Shown here piece by piece: positions 1-11,961 of a stretch of 36,159 nucleotides of DNA; position 1 is the stretch's first letter, and the number at the start of each line of letters is the position of its first letter. The notes below the pieces were generated by a model, which was not told where the DNA came from, did no database searches, and saw nothing but the letters and a program-made list of their open reading frames with translations. The stretch comes from Galactobacter sp052108535 (GTDB taxonomy: Bacteria > Actinomycetota > Actinomycetes > Actinomycetales > Micrococcaceae). Position numbers and translations under genes: made by a program. The stretch is taken from positions 1 to 36,159 of the forward strand of contig JBQDZM010000028.1 in the NCBI GenBank assembly GCA_052108535.1, in the 5' to 3' direction.

Positions 1-44
1 CCCCCCCCCCCGGGGGGGGGCCCCCCCCCCCGGGGGCGCCCCCC
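1..44. repeat. C/G homopolymer block downstream of rpoC
   Basis: The window opens with C11, G9, C11, G5 and then CGCCCCCC. The runs are mutually complementary and could fold in several registers. On the minus strand, the strand rpoC is transcribed from, they give G-runs of 6, 11 and 11, so a G-quadruplex is conceivable. The block lies about 60 bases beyond the rpoC stop. It may be a contig-edge artefact of assembling a GC-extreme region rather than true sequence; the run lengths should not be trusted. Confidence 0.6.
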
Positions 45-68
45 ACCGCCGTCGGGCAGGTGGATTCA

Positions 69-83
69 GACCCCTACGGGGTC
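69..83 (-). terminator. Short hairpin downstream of rpoC
   Basis: GACCCC-TAC-GGGGTC forms a perfect 6-bp stem with a 3-base loop, beginning about 20 bases after the rpoC stop codon. No U-tract follows. Termination is inferred from position only; it may act together with the C/G block further downstream. Confidence 0.4.
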
Positions 84-102
84 CTCATGCTCGGGGACCT
101 CC

Positions 103-3990
<3,888 letters not shown>

Positions 3991-4054
3991 GTGGTCCTTG
4001 TCTCTCTCGTGTCAGGAAGAAGGTCTTGAGGGAAGTCGGAGGGGGTTAAGCCCC

Positions 4055-7000
4055 TCAGACCTCGTCTACGGAGCTCGGCTCCACGTTGGAGAGGTTGATC
4101 CCCAGTTCATCGGCTGCGTGGAAGACCTCGTCATCCGAGTCACGCATGTCGATGGTCTCGCCGTCGGTGGAGAGGACCTCCACGTTGAGGCACAGGGACT
4201 GCATCTCCTTGAGCAGGACCTTGAACGACTCGGGCACGCCGGGTGCCGGGACGTTCTCGCCCTTCACGATGGCCTCGTAGACCTTCACACGTCCGGCGAT
4301 GTCGTCGGACTTGACCGTCAGCAGCTCTCGCAGGGTGTAGGCGGCACCGTAAGCCTCCAGTGCCCACACCTCCATCTCACCGAATCGCTGTCCGCCGAAC
4401 TGGGCCTTACCGCCCAGCGGCTGCTGCGTGATCATGGAGTACGGGCCGGTGGAACGGGCGTGGATCTTGTCGTCAACCAGGTGGTGAAGCTTCAAGATGT
4501 ACATGTAGCCCACGGACACTGGATCCGGGAACGGCTGGCCGGAGCGGCCGTCGAACAGACGCGCCTTACCGGAATTGCCGATCAACCGCATGCCGTCACG
4601 GGTCTCGTTGGTGTGGTCAAGCAGACCGCGGATCTCGTTCTCGCTGGCACCGTCGAACACCGGGGTGGCGACCTTGGTCGGAGCGGAGACACGGGGGAAG
4701 TTCGGCAGATCCTTGATCCACTCGGGCTCGCCCTCGACGTGCCAGCCCTGCTTGGCTGCCCAGCCGAGGTGAATCTCGAGGATCTGTCCCACGTTCATAC
4801 GACCAGGAACACCAAGCGGGTTCAGGATGATGTCCACCGGGGTGCCATCAGCCAGGAACGGCATGTCCTCGACGGGCACGATCTTGGAGATGACGCCCTT
4901 GTTGCCGTGGCGGCCGGAGAGCTTGTCACCCACGGTGATCTTGCGCTTCTGTGCCACGTACACGCGCACCAGCTGGTTAACACCGGGGGCCAGTTCGTCG
5001 TCGTTCTCACGGTCGAAGATCCGCACGCCGATGACGGTGCCGGACTCGCCGTGAGGCACCTTCAGGGACGTGTCGCGAACCTCGCGGGACTTCTCACCGA
5101 AGATGGCGCGCAGCAGGCGCTCCTCGGGGGTCAGCTCCGTCTCACCCTTGGGGGTGACACGGCCAACCAAGATGTCGCCTGCGTCCACCTCAGCGCCGAT
5201 GTGGATGATGCCGCGCTCGTCGAGCTGGGACAGCACCTCCTCGGAGACGTTCGGGATATCCCGAGTGATCTCCTCAGCACCGAGCTTGGTGTCGCGAGCA
5301 TCGACCTCGTGCTCCTCGATGTGGATCGAGGTGAGGACGTCGTCGGAGACCATGCGCTCAGAGAGGATCATGGCATCCTCGTAGTTCAGTCCCTCCCAGG
5401 ACATGAACGCCACGAGCAGGTTCTTACCGAGTGCCAGCTCGCCACCGTCGGTGGACGGGCCGTCTGCGATCAGCGACTGGTACTCAACCCGGTCGCCCTC
5501 GGAAACCACAACGTGCTGGTTGTAGCCGTTGCCCTGGTTGGAGCGAGCGAACTTCATGATCGGGTAGTGCGTCTCGGTGCCGTCGTCGTTGAAGACGGTG
5601 ACCAGATCGGCGGAAACCTCGGTGACCACGCCGGCCTTCTTGGCCATGACGGCGTCGCCGGAGTCAACGGCGAGGAACTTCTCCATGCCGGTACCGACCA
5701 CGGGTGCCTCGGTCTTCAACAGCGGCACTGCCTGACGCTGCATGTTGGCGCCCATGAGTGCACGGTTGGCGTCGTCATGCTCCAGGAACGGGATCAGCGC
5801 GGTAGCTGCCGACACCATCTGGCGCGGGGAGACATCCATGTAGTCGATGTCTGCGGGGGCCACCAACACGGGCTCGCCGCCGCCGCCACGCTCACGGCAG
5901 AGGACCAGGTCCTCTTCGAAGTGGTTGTCCTCGGTGAGAGGGGCGTTGGCCTGGGCGATCTGGAAGTCGAGTTCCTCGTCCGCGGTCAGGTAATCCACCT
6001 GATCGGAGACCAGACCGTCGACGACCTTGCGGTATGGGGTCTCGATGAAACCGAACGGGTTGATCCGACCGTAGGTGGCCAGCGAACCGATCAGGCCAAT
6101 GTTGGGGCCTTCAGGGGTCTCAATGGGGCACATGCGTCCGTAGTGAGACGGGTGAACGTCCCGGACTTCCATGTTGGCGCGATCGCGGGACAGGCCGCCC
6201 GGGCCCAGCGCGGACAGGCGACGCTTGTGCGTCACGCCGGCCAGCGGGTTGTTCTGGTCCATGAACTGCGAGAGCTGGGAGGTTCCGAAGAACTCCTTGA
6301 TCGCGGCCACGACGGGGCGGATGTTGATCAGCGTCTGCGGCGTGATGGCCTCGACGTCCTGAGTGGTCATGCGTTCGCGGACCACGCGCTCCATGCGGGA
6401 CAGGCCGGTGCGGATCTGGTTCTCGATGAGCTCGCCGACGGCGCGGATACGACGGTTACCGAAGTGGTCGATATCGTCCACCTGGGCGTTGAGGTCGACT
6501 TCCTCACCGTTGCGGTGGCCCTTGACGGTCTTCTCACCTGCGTGCAGTGCACACAGGTAGTGGATCATCGCGGTGACGTCGTTCTCGGACAACACGGAAG
6601 CGTTCGGGTCGTCGAGTTCGACCTCGACGCCGAGCTTGCGGTTGAGCTTGTAACGACCCACCTTGGCCAGGTCGTAGCGCTTCGGGTTGAAGTAGAGGTT
6701 CTCCAGCAGGGAACGTCCGGCCTCGACCGTGGGCGGCTCCCCCGGACGCAGCTTGCGGTAGATGTCCAGCAGGGCCTCGTCCTCGGTCAGGACGGTGTCC
6801 TTCTCCAGGGTGGCGCGGATGGACTCGTAGCCGCCGAACTCCTCGAGGATGCGGGACTCGCTCCAGCCCAGGGCCTTCAGGAGCACGGTCACGGACTGCT
6901 TACGCTTGCGGTCCAGGCGCACGCCGACCTGATCGCGCTTGTCGATCTCCAGCTCGAACCAGGCGCCGCGGGACGGGATGACCTTCGCGGAGAAGATCTC

Positions 7001-7561
7001 CTTATCGGAGGTCTTGTCCGGGGTGCGCTCAAAGTAGGCGCCGGGCGAACGGACCAGCTGGGAGACGACGACACGCTCGGTGCCGTTGATGATGAACGTC
7101 GCGTTGTCGGTCATCAGGGGGAAGTCACCCATGAAGACCGTCTGCTGCTTAATTTCACCGGTGGTGTTGTTCATGAACTCGGCCTTGACGTACAGCGGGG
7201 CCGAGTAGGTCGCGTCGCGATCCTTGCATTCAGCGATGGTGTACTTGGGGTCGGCGAACTCCGGTTCAGAGAAGCTCAGGGACATGGTGCCCTGGAAATC
7301 CTCGATGGGAGAGATCTCCTCGAAGATGTCGGAGAGGCCGGGTGTGCGTGACACCCCCTTGTCACCTTCGGCGTCGGCCTTGACGACGCGTTCCTGCCAG
7401 CGTTCGTTTCCGACGAGCCAGTCGAAGGACTCGGTCTGCAATGCAAGCAGATCGGGGACGTCGAGGGGTTCGTGGATCTTGGCGAAGGAGAGACGGCCGG
7501 CCGCTTCCGCGGTACGGGCCGAACTAGCGGTTGAGTTCGTAGAGGTGCTCGAGGCGACCAA
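4055..7561 (-). CDS. rpoB: DNA-directed RNA polymerase subunit beta
   Basis: This is the second-largest RNA polymerase subunit and the target of rifampicin. I chose the TTG at 7561 (protein MVASSTSTNS…, 1168 residues) over an in-frame GTG at 7576. The sequence GGAAGGA at 7574-7568 is an ideal Shine-Dalgarno six bases before the TTG, and MVASSTS is the usual N-terminus in Micrococcaceae; the upstream GTG overlaps this ribosome site. The rifampicin region reads SQLSQFMDQNNPLAG then THKRRLSALGPGGL. With this start the three common resistance positions are D435, H445 and S450, all wild type, so rifampicin sensitivity is expected. It is cotranscribed with rpoC. Unlike the usual rplJ-rplL-rpoB-rpoC order, an opposite-strand thiolase gene separates it from rplL. 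Confidence 0.98.
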   Translation of the reverse strand: MVASSTSTNSTASSARTAEAAGRLSFAKIHEPLDVPDLLALQTESFDWLVGNERWQERVVKADAEGDKGVSRTPGLSDIFEEISPIEDFQGTMSLSFSEPEFADPKYTIAECKDRDATYSAPLYVKAEFMNNTTGEIKQQTVFMGDFPLMTDNATFIINGTERVVVSQLVRSPGAYFERTPDKTSDKEIFSAKVIPSRGAWFELEIDKRDQVGVRLDRKRKQSVTVLLKALGWSESRILEEFGGYESIRATLEKDTVLTEDEALLDIYRKLRPGEPPTVEAGRSLLENLYFNPKRYDLAKVGRYKLNRKLGVEVELDDPNASVLSENDVTAMIHYLCALHAGEKTVKGHRNGEEVDLNAQVDDIDHFGNRRIRAVGELIENQIRTGLSRMERVVRERMTTQDVEAITPQTLINIRPVVAAIKEFFGTSQLSQFMDQNNPLAGVTHKRRLSALGPGGLSRDRANMEVRDVHPSHYGRMCPIETPEGPNIGLIGSLATYGRINPFGFIETPYRKVVDGLVSDQVDYLTADEELDFQIAQANAPLTEDNHFEEDLVLCRERGGGGEPVLVAPADIDYMDVSPRQMVSAATALIPFLEHDDANRALMGANMQRQAVPLLKTEAPVVGTGMEKFLAVDSGDAVMAKKAGVVTEVSADLVTVFNDDGTETHYPIMKFARSNQGNGYNQHVVVSEGDRVEYQSLIADGPSTDGGELALGKNLLVAFMSWEGLNYEDAMILSERMVSDDVLTSIHIEEHEVDARDTKLGAEEITRDIPNVSEEVLSQLDERGIIHIGAEVDAGDILVGRVTPKGETELTPEERLLRAIFGEKSREVRDTSLKVPHGESGTVIGVRIFDRENDDELAPGVNQLVRVYVAQKRKITVGDKLSGRHGNKGVISKIVPVEDMPFLADGTPVDIILNPLGVPGRMNVGQILEIHLGWAAKQGWHVEGEPEWIKDLPNFPRVSAPTKVATPVFDGASENEIRGLLDHTNETRDGMRLIGNSGKARLFDGRSGQPFPDPVSVGYMYILKLHHLVDDKIHARSTGPYSMITQQPLGGKAQFGGQRFGEMEVWALEAYGAAYTLRELLTVKSDDIAGRVKVYEAIVKGENVPAPGVPESFKVLLKEMQSLCLNVEVLSTDGETIDMRDSDDEVFHAADELGINLSNVEPSSVDEV

Positions 7562-7708
7562 GAGGGATCCTTCCACAGACCATGATGGTTTCCGGATGCG
7601 GTCTCCCGATCTCGCCCACGATGGAGGACGAGGTATGTTCAGATTCGGTGACCCACCGCTATATGAAGGTCAGCGCTTATTTTGAACACAGGGAAGCCGC
7701 AAAGGTCC

Positions 7709-7738
7709 ATCCTACGCGCGTACCAGGCCAGGTGTCGA
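7709..7738 (-). promoter_or_regulatory. Probable rpoB-rpoC promoter
   Basis: On the minus strand TCGACA (7738-7733), an 18-base spacer and TAGGAT (7714-7709) match the actinobacterial housekeeping consensus well. Transcription would begin near 7702, giving a leader of about 140 bases before the rpoB TTG. A weaker second candidate, TTCAAA-N17-TATAGC, lies at 7686-7658. No other feature was seen in the 298-base stretch between rpoB and the thiolase gene, and no clear plus-strand promoter for the thiolase. Confidence 0.6.
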
Positions 7739-7874
7739 GTCGCAATCGTGATGATGCGTATCACCAGCAGGCAGGATGGCGCCCCGCTCTGGAAGGCTTC
7801 GGCGCGGTAGTGTCGAACAGCAGGATGCCTTGCGTCCTGGACCACCTCATCCGATACCAAGTCAGGGGCTCACC

Positions 7875-9062
7875 ATGACCGTTTCCCCCTCCCCCACTGA
7901 TGCCGTCATCGTCGGTGGCGCACGCACCCCGTTCACCAAGCTCTTGGGCGCACAGCGTTCGTTGCGCGCAGTCGACCTCGGTGCTCACGCCATCTCCGCA
8001 GCACTCACGCAGGCCGCGGTGGACGCCGCCAACGTCGATCAGGTCCTGATGGGTCAGGTCCTCCAAGCCGGTTGCGGCCAGAACCCTGCCAAGCAGGCAG
8101 CCGTGGCGGCCGGCATCGGCATCGACGTGCCGGCCGAGACGCTCAACAAGGTCTGCCTCTCCGGCCTGTTGGCCGTCATTCACGCGGCCCGACTGGTCCG
8201 GTTGGGCGAGGCAGAGGTCGTGGTGGCTGGCGGCATGGAATCCATGACCAACGCACCTCATCTCCTGCCGGGGTCGCGTGCCGGATGGACCTACGGAAAC
8301 ATCTCTGCCGTGGACTCGCTGGCCAACGACGGCCTGACCGACGCCGACCTTGGTATCGCGATGGGAGTCTCTACCGAACAACGTAACGCGGAACTCGGCC
8401 TGTCCCGTGAGGCTCAGGACGCCGTTGCCTTGGATTCCCACCTGCGCGCGGCAGCCTCCGCAGAGCGCCTGCGCTCCGAGATCGCGCCGGTCACCATCAA
8501 GAGTCGCAAGGGTGAGGTCGTGGTGGATTCCGATGAGGGCGTGCGCGCCTCGTCGACCGCCGAGTCGTTGTCCGGACTGCGTCCGGCCTTCTCCGCGGAC
8601 GGAAGCATCACCGCAGGCAACTCTTCCCCGCTGTCCGACGGCGCTGCCGCCGTCGTGGTCACCTCACGACAGTATGCTGTCAAACACGGTCTGGAGATCT
8701 GGGCGACGATCGGCGCGGCCGGGCAGGTCGCTGGCCCCGATACCTCGTTGCACTCCCAGCCGTCCAACGCCATCTCCGCGGCAGCGGCTAAACAGGGGAT
8801 CGAGGTCGCCGACCTTGACCTCGTGGAGATTAACGAGGCCTTCGCCGCCGTGGCGGTCCAGTCACTGGCTGACCTGAACTACCCGTGGGAGAAGACCAAT
8901 GTCCACGGCGGGGCGGTGGCTCTGGGACATCCGATCGGGGCCTCCGGCGCCCGGCTGGCGCTGACCGCCGCGTTGGAACTCTTCGAACGAGGCCAGGGCT
9001 CCGCGGCCGTGGCCCTCTGCGGAGGCGGCGGTCAGGGTGAGGCACTCATCCTCACCCGCTAA
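7875..9062 (+). CDS. Acetyl-CoA acetyltransferase (thiolase)
   Basis: A 395-residue thiolase that condenses two acetyl-CoA to acetoacetyl-CoA or cleaves 3-ketoacyl-CoA; it is cytoplasmic. The nucleophilic cysteine is in LNKVCLSGL (C94), the catalytic histidine in GHPIG (H352), and the second cysteine in CGGGGQG (C382). GGMESMTNAPHLLP is also typical. The ATG at 7875 is chosen because the product then starts MTVSPSPTDAVIVGGARTP, as thiolases do, and AGGGG lies six bases upstream; the open frame extends further 5' without homology. The gene is oriented against its ribosomal and RNA polymerase neighbours and splits rplL from rpoB. A strong hairpin follows it. It could serve ketone, fatty acid or isoprenoid metabolism; neighbours do not decide. 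Confidence 0.93.
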   Translation: MTVSPSPTDAVIVGGARTPFTKLLGAQRSLRAVDLGAHAISAALTQAAVDAANVDQVLMGQVLQAGCGQNPAKQAAVAAGIGIDVPAETLNKVCLSGLLAVIHAARLVRLGEAEVVVAGGMESMTNAPHLLPGSRAGWTYGNISAVDSLANDGLTDADLGIAMGVSTEQRNAELGLSREAQDAVALDSHLRAAASAERLRSEIAPVTIKSRKGEVVVDSDEGVRASSTAESLSGLRPAFSADGSITAGNSSPLSDGAAAVVVTSRQYAVKHGLEIWATIGAAGQVAGPDTSLHSQPSNAISAAAAKQGIEVADLDLVEINEAFAAVAVQSLADLNYPWEKTNVHGGAVALGHPIGASGARLALTAALELFERGQGSAAVALCGGGGQGEALILTR

Positions 9063-9096
9063 GGCGCCTCGGCCAGCCTCGGCTGCCCTCCGAAGA

Positions 9097-9143
9097 CGAG
9101 AACAGGACCCCGACACCATGACGGTGTGGGGGTCCTGTTCTCG
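9097..9143. terminator. Bidirectional terminator between thiolase gene and rplL
   Basis: A perfect 15-bp inverted repeat (9097-9111 with 9129-9143), one mismatch, then five further pairs around an ATGAC loop. It lies between two convergent genes and can form in transcripts from both strands. The stem is strong but no long U-tract follows, which is common in high-GC actinobacteria. A second small hairpin, CCCGG-CAAG-CCGGG at 9175-9188, is just beyond the rplL stop. Confidence 0.85.
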
Positions 9144-9194
9144 TTGGATCTCGGCGCGTGGCCGAGAGCCGCTACCCGGCAAGCCGGGATGAAG

Positions 9195-9569
9195 TCACTT
9201 GACGGTGACGGTGGCGCCGGCGGCCTCGAGGGCCTCCTTGGCCTTGTCTGCGGCTTCCTTGTTGGCGCCTTCGAGGACGGCCTTGGGGGCGCCGTCGACG
9301 AGCTCCTTGGCCTCCTTCAGTCCGAGGGAGGTCAGGGCGCGCACCTCCTTGATGACGCCGATCTTCTTGTCGCCTGCAGCCTCGAGGATGACGTCGAACT
9401 CGGTCTTCTCCTCTGCAGCAGCCTCGCCACCGGCGGCGGGGCCGGCCACGGCCACCGCGGCGGCGGTGACGTCGAAGGTCTCTTCGAACTGCTTCACGAA
9501 CTCGGAGAGCTCGATGATGGTCATCTCCTTGAAGGCATCAAGGAGCTCGTCGTTGCTGAGCTTCGCCAT
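9195..9569 (-). CDS. rplL: 50S ribosomal protein L7/L12
   Basis: The stalk protein of the large ribosomal subunit, present as dimers on L10, which recruits translation GTPases. The 124-residue product has the N-terminal dimerisation helix (LSNDELLDAFKEMTIIELSE), an Ala/Gly-rich hinge near residues 38-52, and the C-terminal factor-binding domain (KKIGVIKEVRALTSLGLKEA…KELVDG). Length and domain order are normal. It lies 86 bases downstream of rplJ and is the last gene of that transcript, since hairpins follow and the next gene is convergent. Confidence 0.99.
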   Translation of the reverse strand: MAKLSNDELLDAFKEMTIIELSEFVKQFEETFDVTAAAVAVAGPAAGGEAAAEEKTEFDVILEAAGDKKIGVIKEVRALTSLGLKEAKELVDGAPKAVLEGANKEAADKAKEALEAAGATVTVK

Positions 9570-9655
9570 GTCAGGCGTCCTTTCTCAAAGTGTGTCCCTG
9601 TTGCGGAGAAACCGCGGGCCACAGTAAAAGTTTTGTTGTGGGTGGTGGAGCCTGA

Positions 9656-10162
9656 TCAGGCTTCAGCCGGGGCTTCCGCGGACTCGTCCTGCTTCGCCTG
9701 AAGAGCGGCAGCAGCACGGGCCATCGTGGACATCGGGGCCTTGAGCACTGCGGCAACACGTGCCAGCTGGTGCTCGCGGGACTCGAGTGCAGCCAGAGCG
9801 GCGATCTCGGCGGCGTCCATGGACTGCCCCTCGAAAACGCCGGCCTTGATGATGAGCTTCTCGTTGTCCTTGGCGAAGTCGGTGAGGCCCTTAGCGGCCT
9901 GCACCGGATCACCCTTGATGAAGGCGATAGCGGTGGGGCCGGAAAGCTGGCCATCGAAAGCGTCGATGCCAGCGGCCTTTGCCGCGATGCCCGTCAGGGT
10001 GTTCTTCACGACTGCGTACTTGGTGTCTGCTCCGAGGGAGCGACGCAGCGTCTTCAGCTGTGCAACGGTGAGCCCACGGTATTCGGTCAGGACAGCTGCG
10101 TCCGACTCGTTGAAGTCAGCGGTGATCTCCTGAATGGAGATTTCCTTCTGCGGCGTTGCCAT
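9656..10162 (-). CDS. rplJ: 50S ribosomal protein L10
   Basis: L10 anchors the L7/L12 dimers to 23S rRNA and in many bacteria represses its own translation by binding the rplJ leader. The 168-residue product begins MATPQKEISIQEITADF; its ATG at 10162 is preceded by GGAAGGAGGG, a very strong ribosome-binding site. An open frame continues upstream, but only through the regulatory leader. The core contains LTEYRGLTVAQLKTLR and the C-terminal stalk-binding helix is Ala-rich. It is cotranscribed with rplL from the promoter at 10376-10404. Confidence 0.98.
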   Translation of the reverse strand: MATPQKEISIQEITADFNESDAAVLTEYRGLTVAQLKTLRRSLGADTKYAVVKNTLTGIAAKAAGIDAFDGQLSGPTAIAFIKGDPVQAAKGLTDFAKDNEKLIIKAGVFEGQSMDAAEIAALAALESREHQLARVAAVLKAPMSTMARAAAALQAKQDESAEAPAEA

Positions 10163-10215
10163 AACCCTCCTTCCGGGGTGTGGCTGGTCAGGCAACTTCT
10201 GCAGCTGAAAAGAAA

Positions 10216-10369
10216 GAGCCCCGGCGCAGGGCACGGGGCTCGAGCGGACACTCACCCACAAGGAGTAGATATCCATTTCAAGTTCGTCACCTGCGTGGGT
10301 CGTTCCTTGCAGGTGCGAGGAAACCTTCAGCGTCCACATGCTGCGGACGCGACCAACGGTCTTCGGTAC
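10216..10369 (-). promoter_or_regulatory. L10-type leader with terminator-like attenuator hairpin
   Basis: The predicted 5' leader of rplJ-rplL runs about 207 bases. Reading the minus strand, three hairpins are seen: GCGTCC/GGACGC at 10350-10330, CACCTGC/GCAGGTG at 10315-10288, and an 8-bp GAGCCCCG/CGGGGCTC stem at 10241-10216. The last is followed at once by TTTCTTTT, the form of an intrinsic terminator, about 50 bases before the rplJ start. L10 binding to such leaders is known (Rfam L10 leader family); attenuation here is inferred from the sequence. Confidence 0.7.
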
Positions 10370-10375
10370 CGAACC

Positions 10376-10404
10376 AGTCTAACGCAAGGGGGTCGTGGGT
10401 CCAA
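10376..10404 (-). promoter_or_regulatory. Promoter of rplJ-rplL
   Basis: TTGGAC (10404-10399), a 17-base spacer and TAGACT (10381-10376) on the minus strand form a near-consensus sigma-70-type promoter. The expected start is near 10369. It lies downstream of the rplA terminator hairpin, so rplJ-rplL can be expressed separately from rplK-rplA. Confidence 0.7.
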
Positions 10405-10471
10405 GCCGAGGCTCCCCCGTCGGGCAGTGATTCACGGGTGAGCTTGCTCACCCACACCGGCCCCGGTACGG

Positions 10472-10513
10472 CCGAAGGCCGGCCCTCCCCTGTCGGGGAG
10501 AACCGGCCTTCGG
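10472..10513 (-). terminator. Terminator hairpin after rplA
   Basis: An 11-bp perfect stem (10472-10482 with 10503-10513) encloses a second 6-bp stem, CTCCCC-TGTC-GGGGAG. It begins 16 bases after the rplA stop. No U-tract follows. It separates the rplK-rplA transcript from the rplJ promoter. Confidence 0.75.
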
Positions 10514-10528
10514 TAGCTAAGACGCGTC

Positions 10529-11233
10529 TCAGTCAGCGATCACCTTGGTGACGTTAGGGTCCACCGGGATGCCGGGGCCGAAGGTCGTGGCCACGGTGGC
10601 CTTGGAGATGTAACGGCCCTTGGAAGCGGAAGGCTTCAGGCGAAGCACCTCTTCCAGAGCGGCTGCGTAGTTCTGCTTCAGCGCCTCGGCGGAGAAGGAC
10701 GCCTTGCCCACGATGAAGTGGAGGTTGGAGTGCTTGTCGACGCGGAAGTCGATCTTGCCGCCCTTGATGTCGTTGACAGCCTTGGCGACGTCCATGGTGA
10801 CCGTGCCGGTCTTGGGGTTCGGCATCAGGTTACGGGGACCGAGCACCTTACCCAGGCGACCTACCTTGCCCATCAGGTCCGGGGTGGCGACGGCGGCGTC
10901 GAAGTCCGTCCAGCCGCCCTGGATCTTCTCGATCAGGTCGTCGGAACCGACGAAGTCTGCGCCGGCCTCGCGGGCGGCCTCAGCCTTGTCACCGTTGGCG
11001 AAGACGACCACGCGGGCGGTCTTACCGGTGCCGTTGGGGAGGTTGACGGTGCCGCGCACCATCTGATCAGCCTTGCGGGGATCCACACCGAGGCGGAAGA
11101 CGACCTCGATGGTGGAGTCGGTCTTGGCCGATCCGTTTTCCTTGGCGAGGTCCAGTGCCTCTGCCGGGGAGTACAGCTTGCCTTCCTCGATCTTGGCGGC
11201 GGCTGCCTTGTATGCCTTGCTGCGCTGTGCCAT
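10529..11233 (-). CDS. rplA: 50S ribosomal protein L1
   Basis: L1 forms the mobile stalk at the tRNA exit site and binds 23S rRNA; in several bacteria it represses the L11-L1 operon. The 234-residue product starts MAQRSKAYKAAAAKIEEG and carries the L1 signature around LMPNPKTGTVTMDVAKAV. The ATG at 11233 has AAGGAG ten bases upstream; the frame stays open further 5' but that part has no L1 homology. It follows rplK after a 147-base spacer in which I see no gene. A strong hairpin lies after its stop. Confidence 0.98.
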   Translation of the reverse strand: MAQRSKAYKAAAAKIEEGKLYSPAEALDLAKENGSAKTDSTIEVVFRLGVDPRKADQMVRGTVNLPNGTGKTARVVVFANGDKAEAAREAGADFVGSDDLIEKIQGGWTDFDAAVATPDLMGKVGRLGKVLGPRNLMPNPKTGTVTMDVAKAVNDIKGGKIDFRVDKHSNLHFIVGKASFSAEALKQNYAAALEEVLRLKPSASKGRYISKATVATTFGPGIPVDPNVTKVIAD

Positions 11234-11380
11234 CTGCTTGATGCTCCTTGATGCAGTCGTGGTGATGTCGGGTCGCGCTGACCCTTCCACCGTCACCCTG
11301 TGGCCTAAGCCGGGGTGGGTGACGTCATGAATAGTGACGCCGTCCCGTCATGGAAAGACGGTCGCGTCGGGATAAGGGTT

Positions 11381-11812
11381 TCAGCCCTCGACGGTGATGC
11401 CCATGGAACGGGCGGTACCTGCGATGATCTTGGAGGCCGCGGCCAGGTCGTTGGCGTTGAGATCCTCCATCTTGGTGTTGGCGATCTCCTCAACCTGGGC
11501 CTGGGTCAGGTTTCCGACCTTCTGGGTGTGAGGCACACCGGAACCCTTGGGAACGCCAGCTGCCTTCTTGATCAGCTCAGCTGCCGGGGGGGTCTTGGTG
11601 ATGAACGTGAACGAGCGGTCCTCGTAGACCGTGATTTCCACAGGGACGACGTTGCCGCGCTGCGACTCGGTCGCGGCGTTGTACGCCTTGCAGAACTCCA
11701 TGATGTTCACGCCGTGCTGGCCCAATGCGGGGCCGATGGGCGGAGCCGGGTTTGCGGCGCCGGCCTGGATCTGCAGCTTGATGAGGCCTGAGACCTTCTT
11801 CTTGGGAGCCAT
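11381..11812 (-). CDS. rplK: 50S ribosomal protein L11
   Basis: L11 binds the GTPase-associated region of 23S rRNA and is needed for the RelA-type stringent response and thiopeptide sensitivity. The 143-residue length is standard. The N-terminus [15 protein letters not shown], the proline-rich [19 protein letters not shown], and the C-terminal rRNA-binding domain ending SMGITVEG are all present. The ATG at 11812 is preceded by AAGGAC. It lies between nusG and rplA in the order usual for actinobacteria. Confidence 0.98.
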
Positions 11813-11961
11813 GTAGGGTCCTTCTTCTCTTCCTTGCGTCCTCGGGACACAGGAGCGTGCCTCCGAGATTGTCCGGCTTGCTCCATGACGGGGAACATGC
11901 CGGTTCGTGATCCGTGGCGCCTGATCAGGTATCTGACCCGTCGACCAACGAACCAAGCTTG

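Noticed and set aside
10163..10339. An N-terminally extended L10 using the open frame upstream of 10162
   Set aside because: The extension lies in the structured leader and lacks L10 homology; the ATG at 10162 has a near-perfect ribosome site.
11921..11931. CCTGATCAGG palindrome between nusG and rplK as an operator
   Set aside because: A single 10-base palindrome with no second copy and no positional relation to a promoter.
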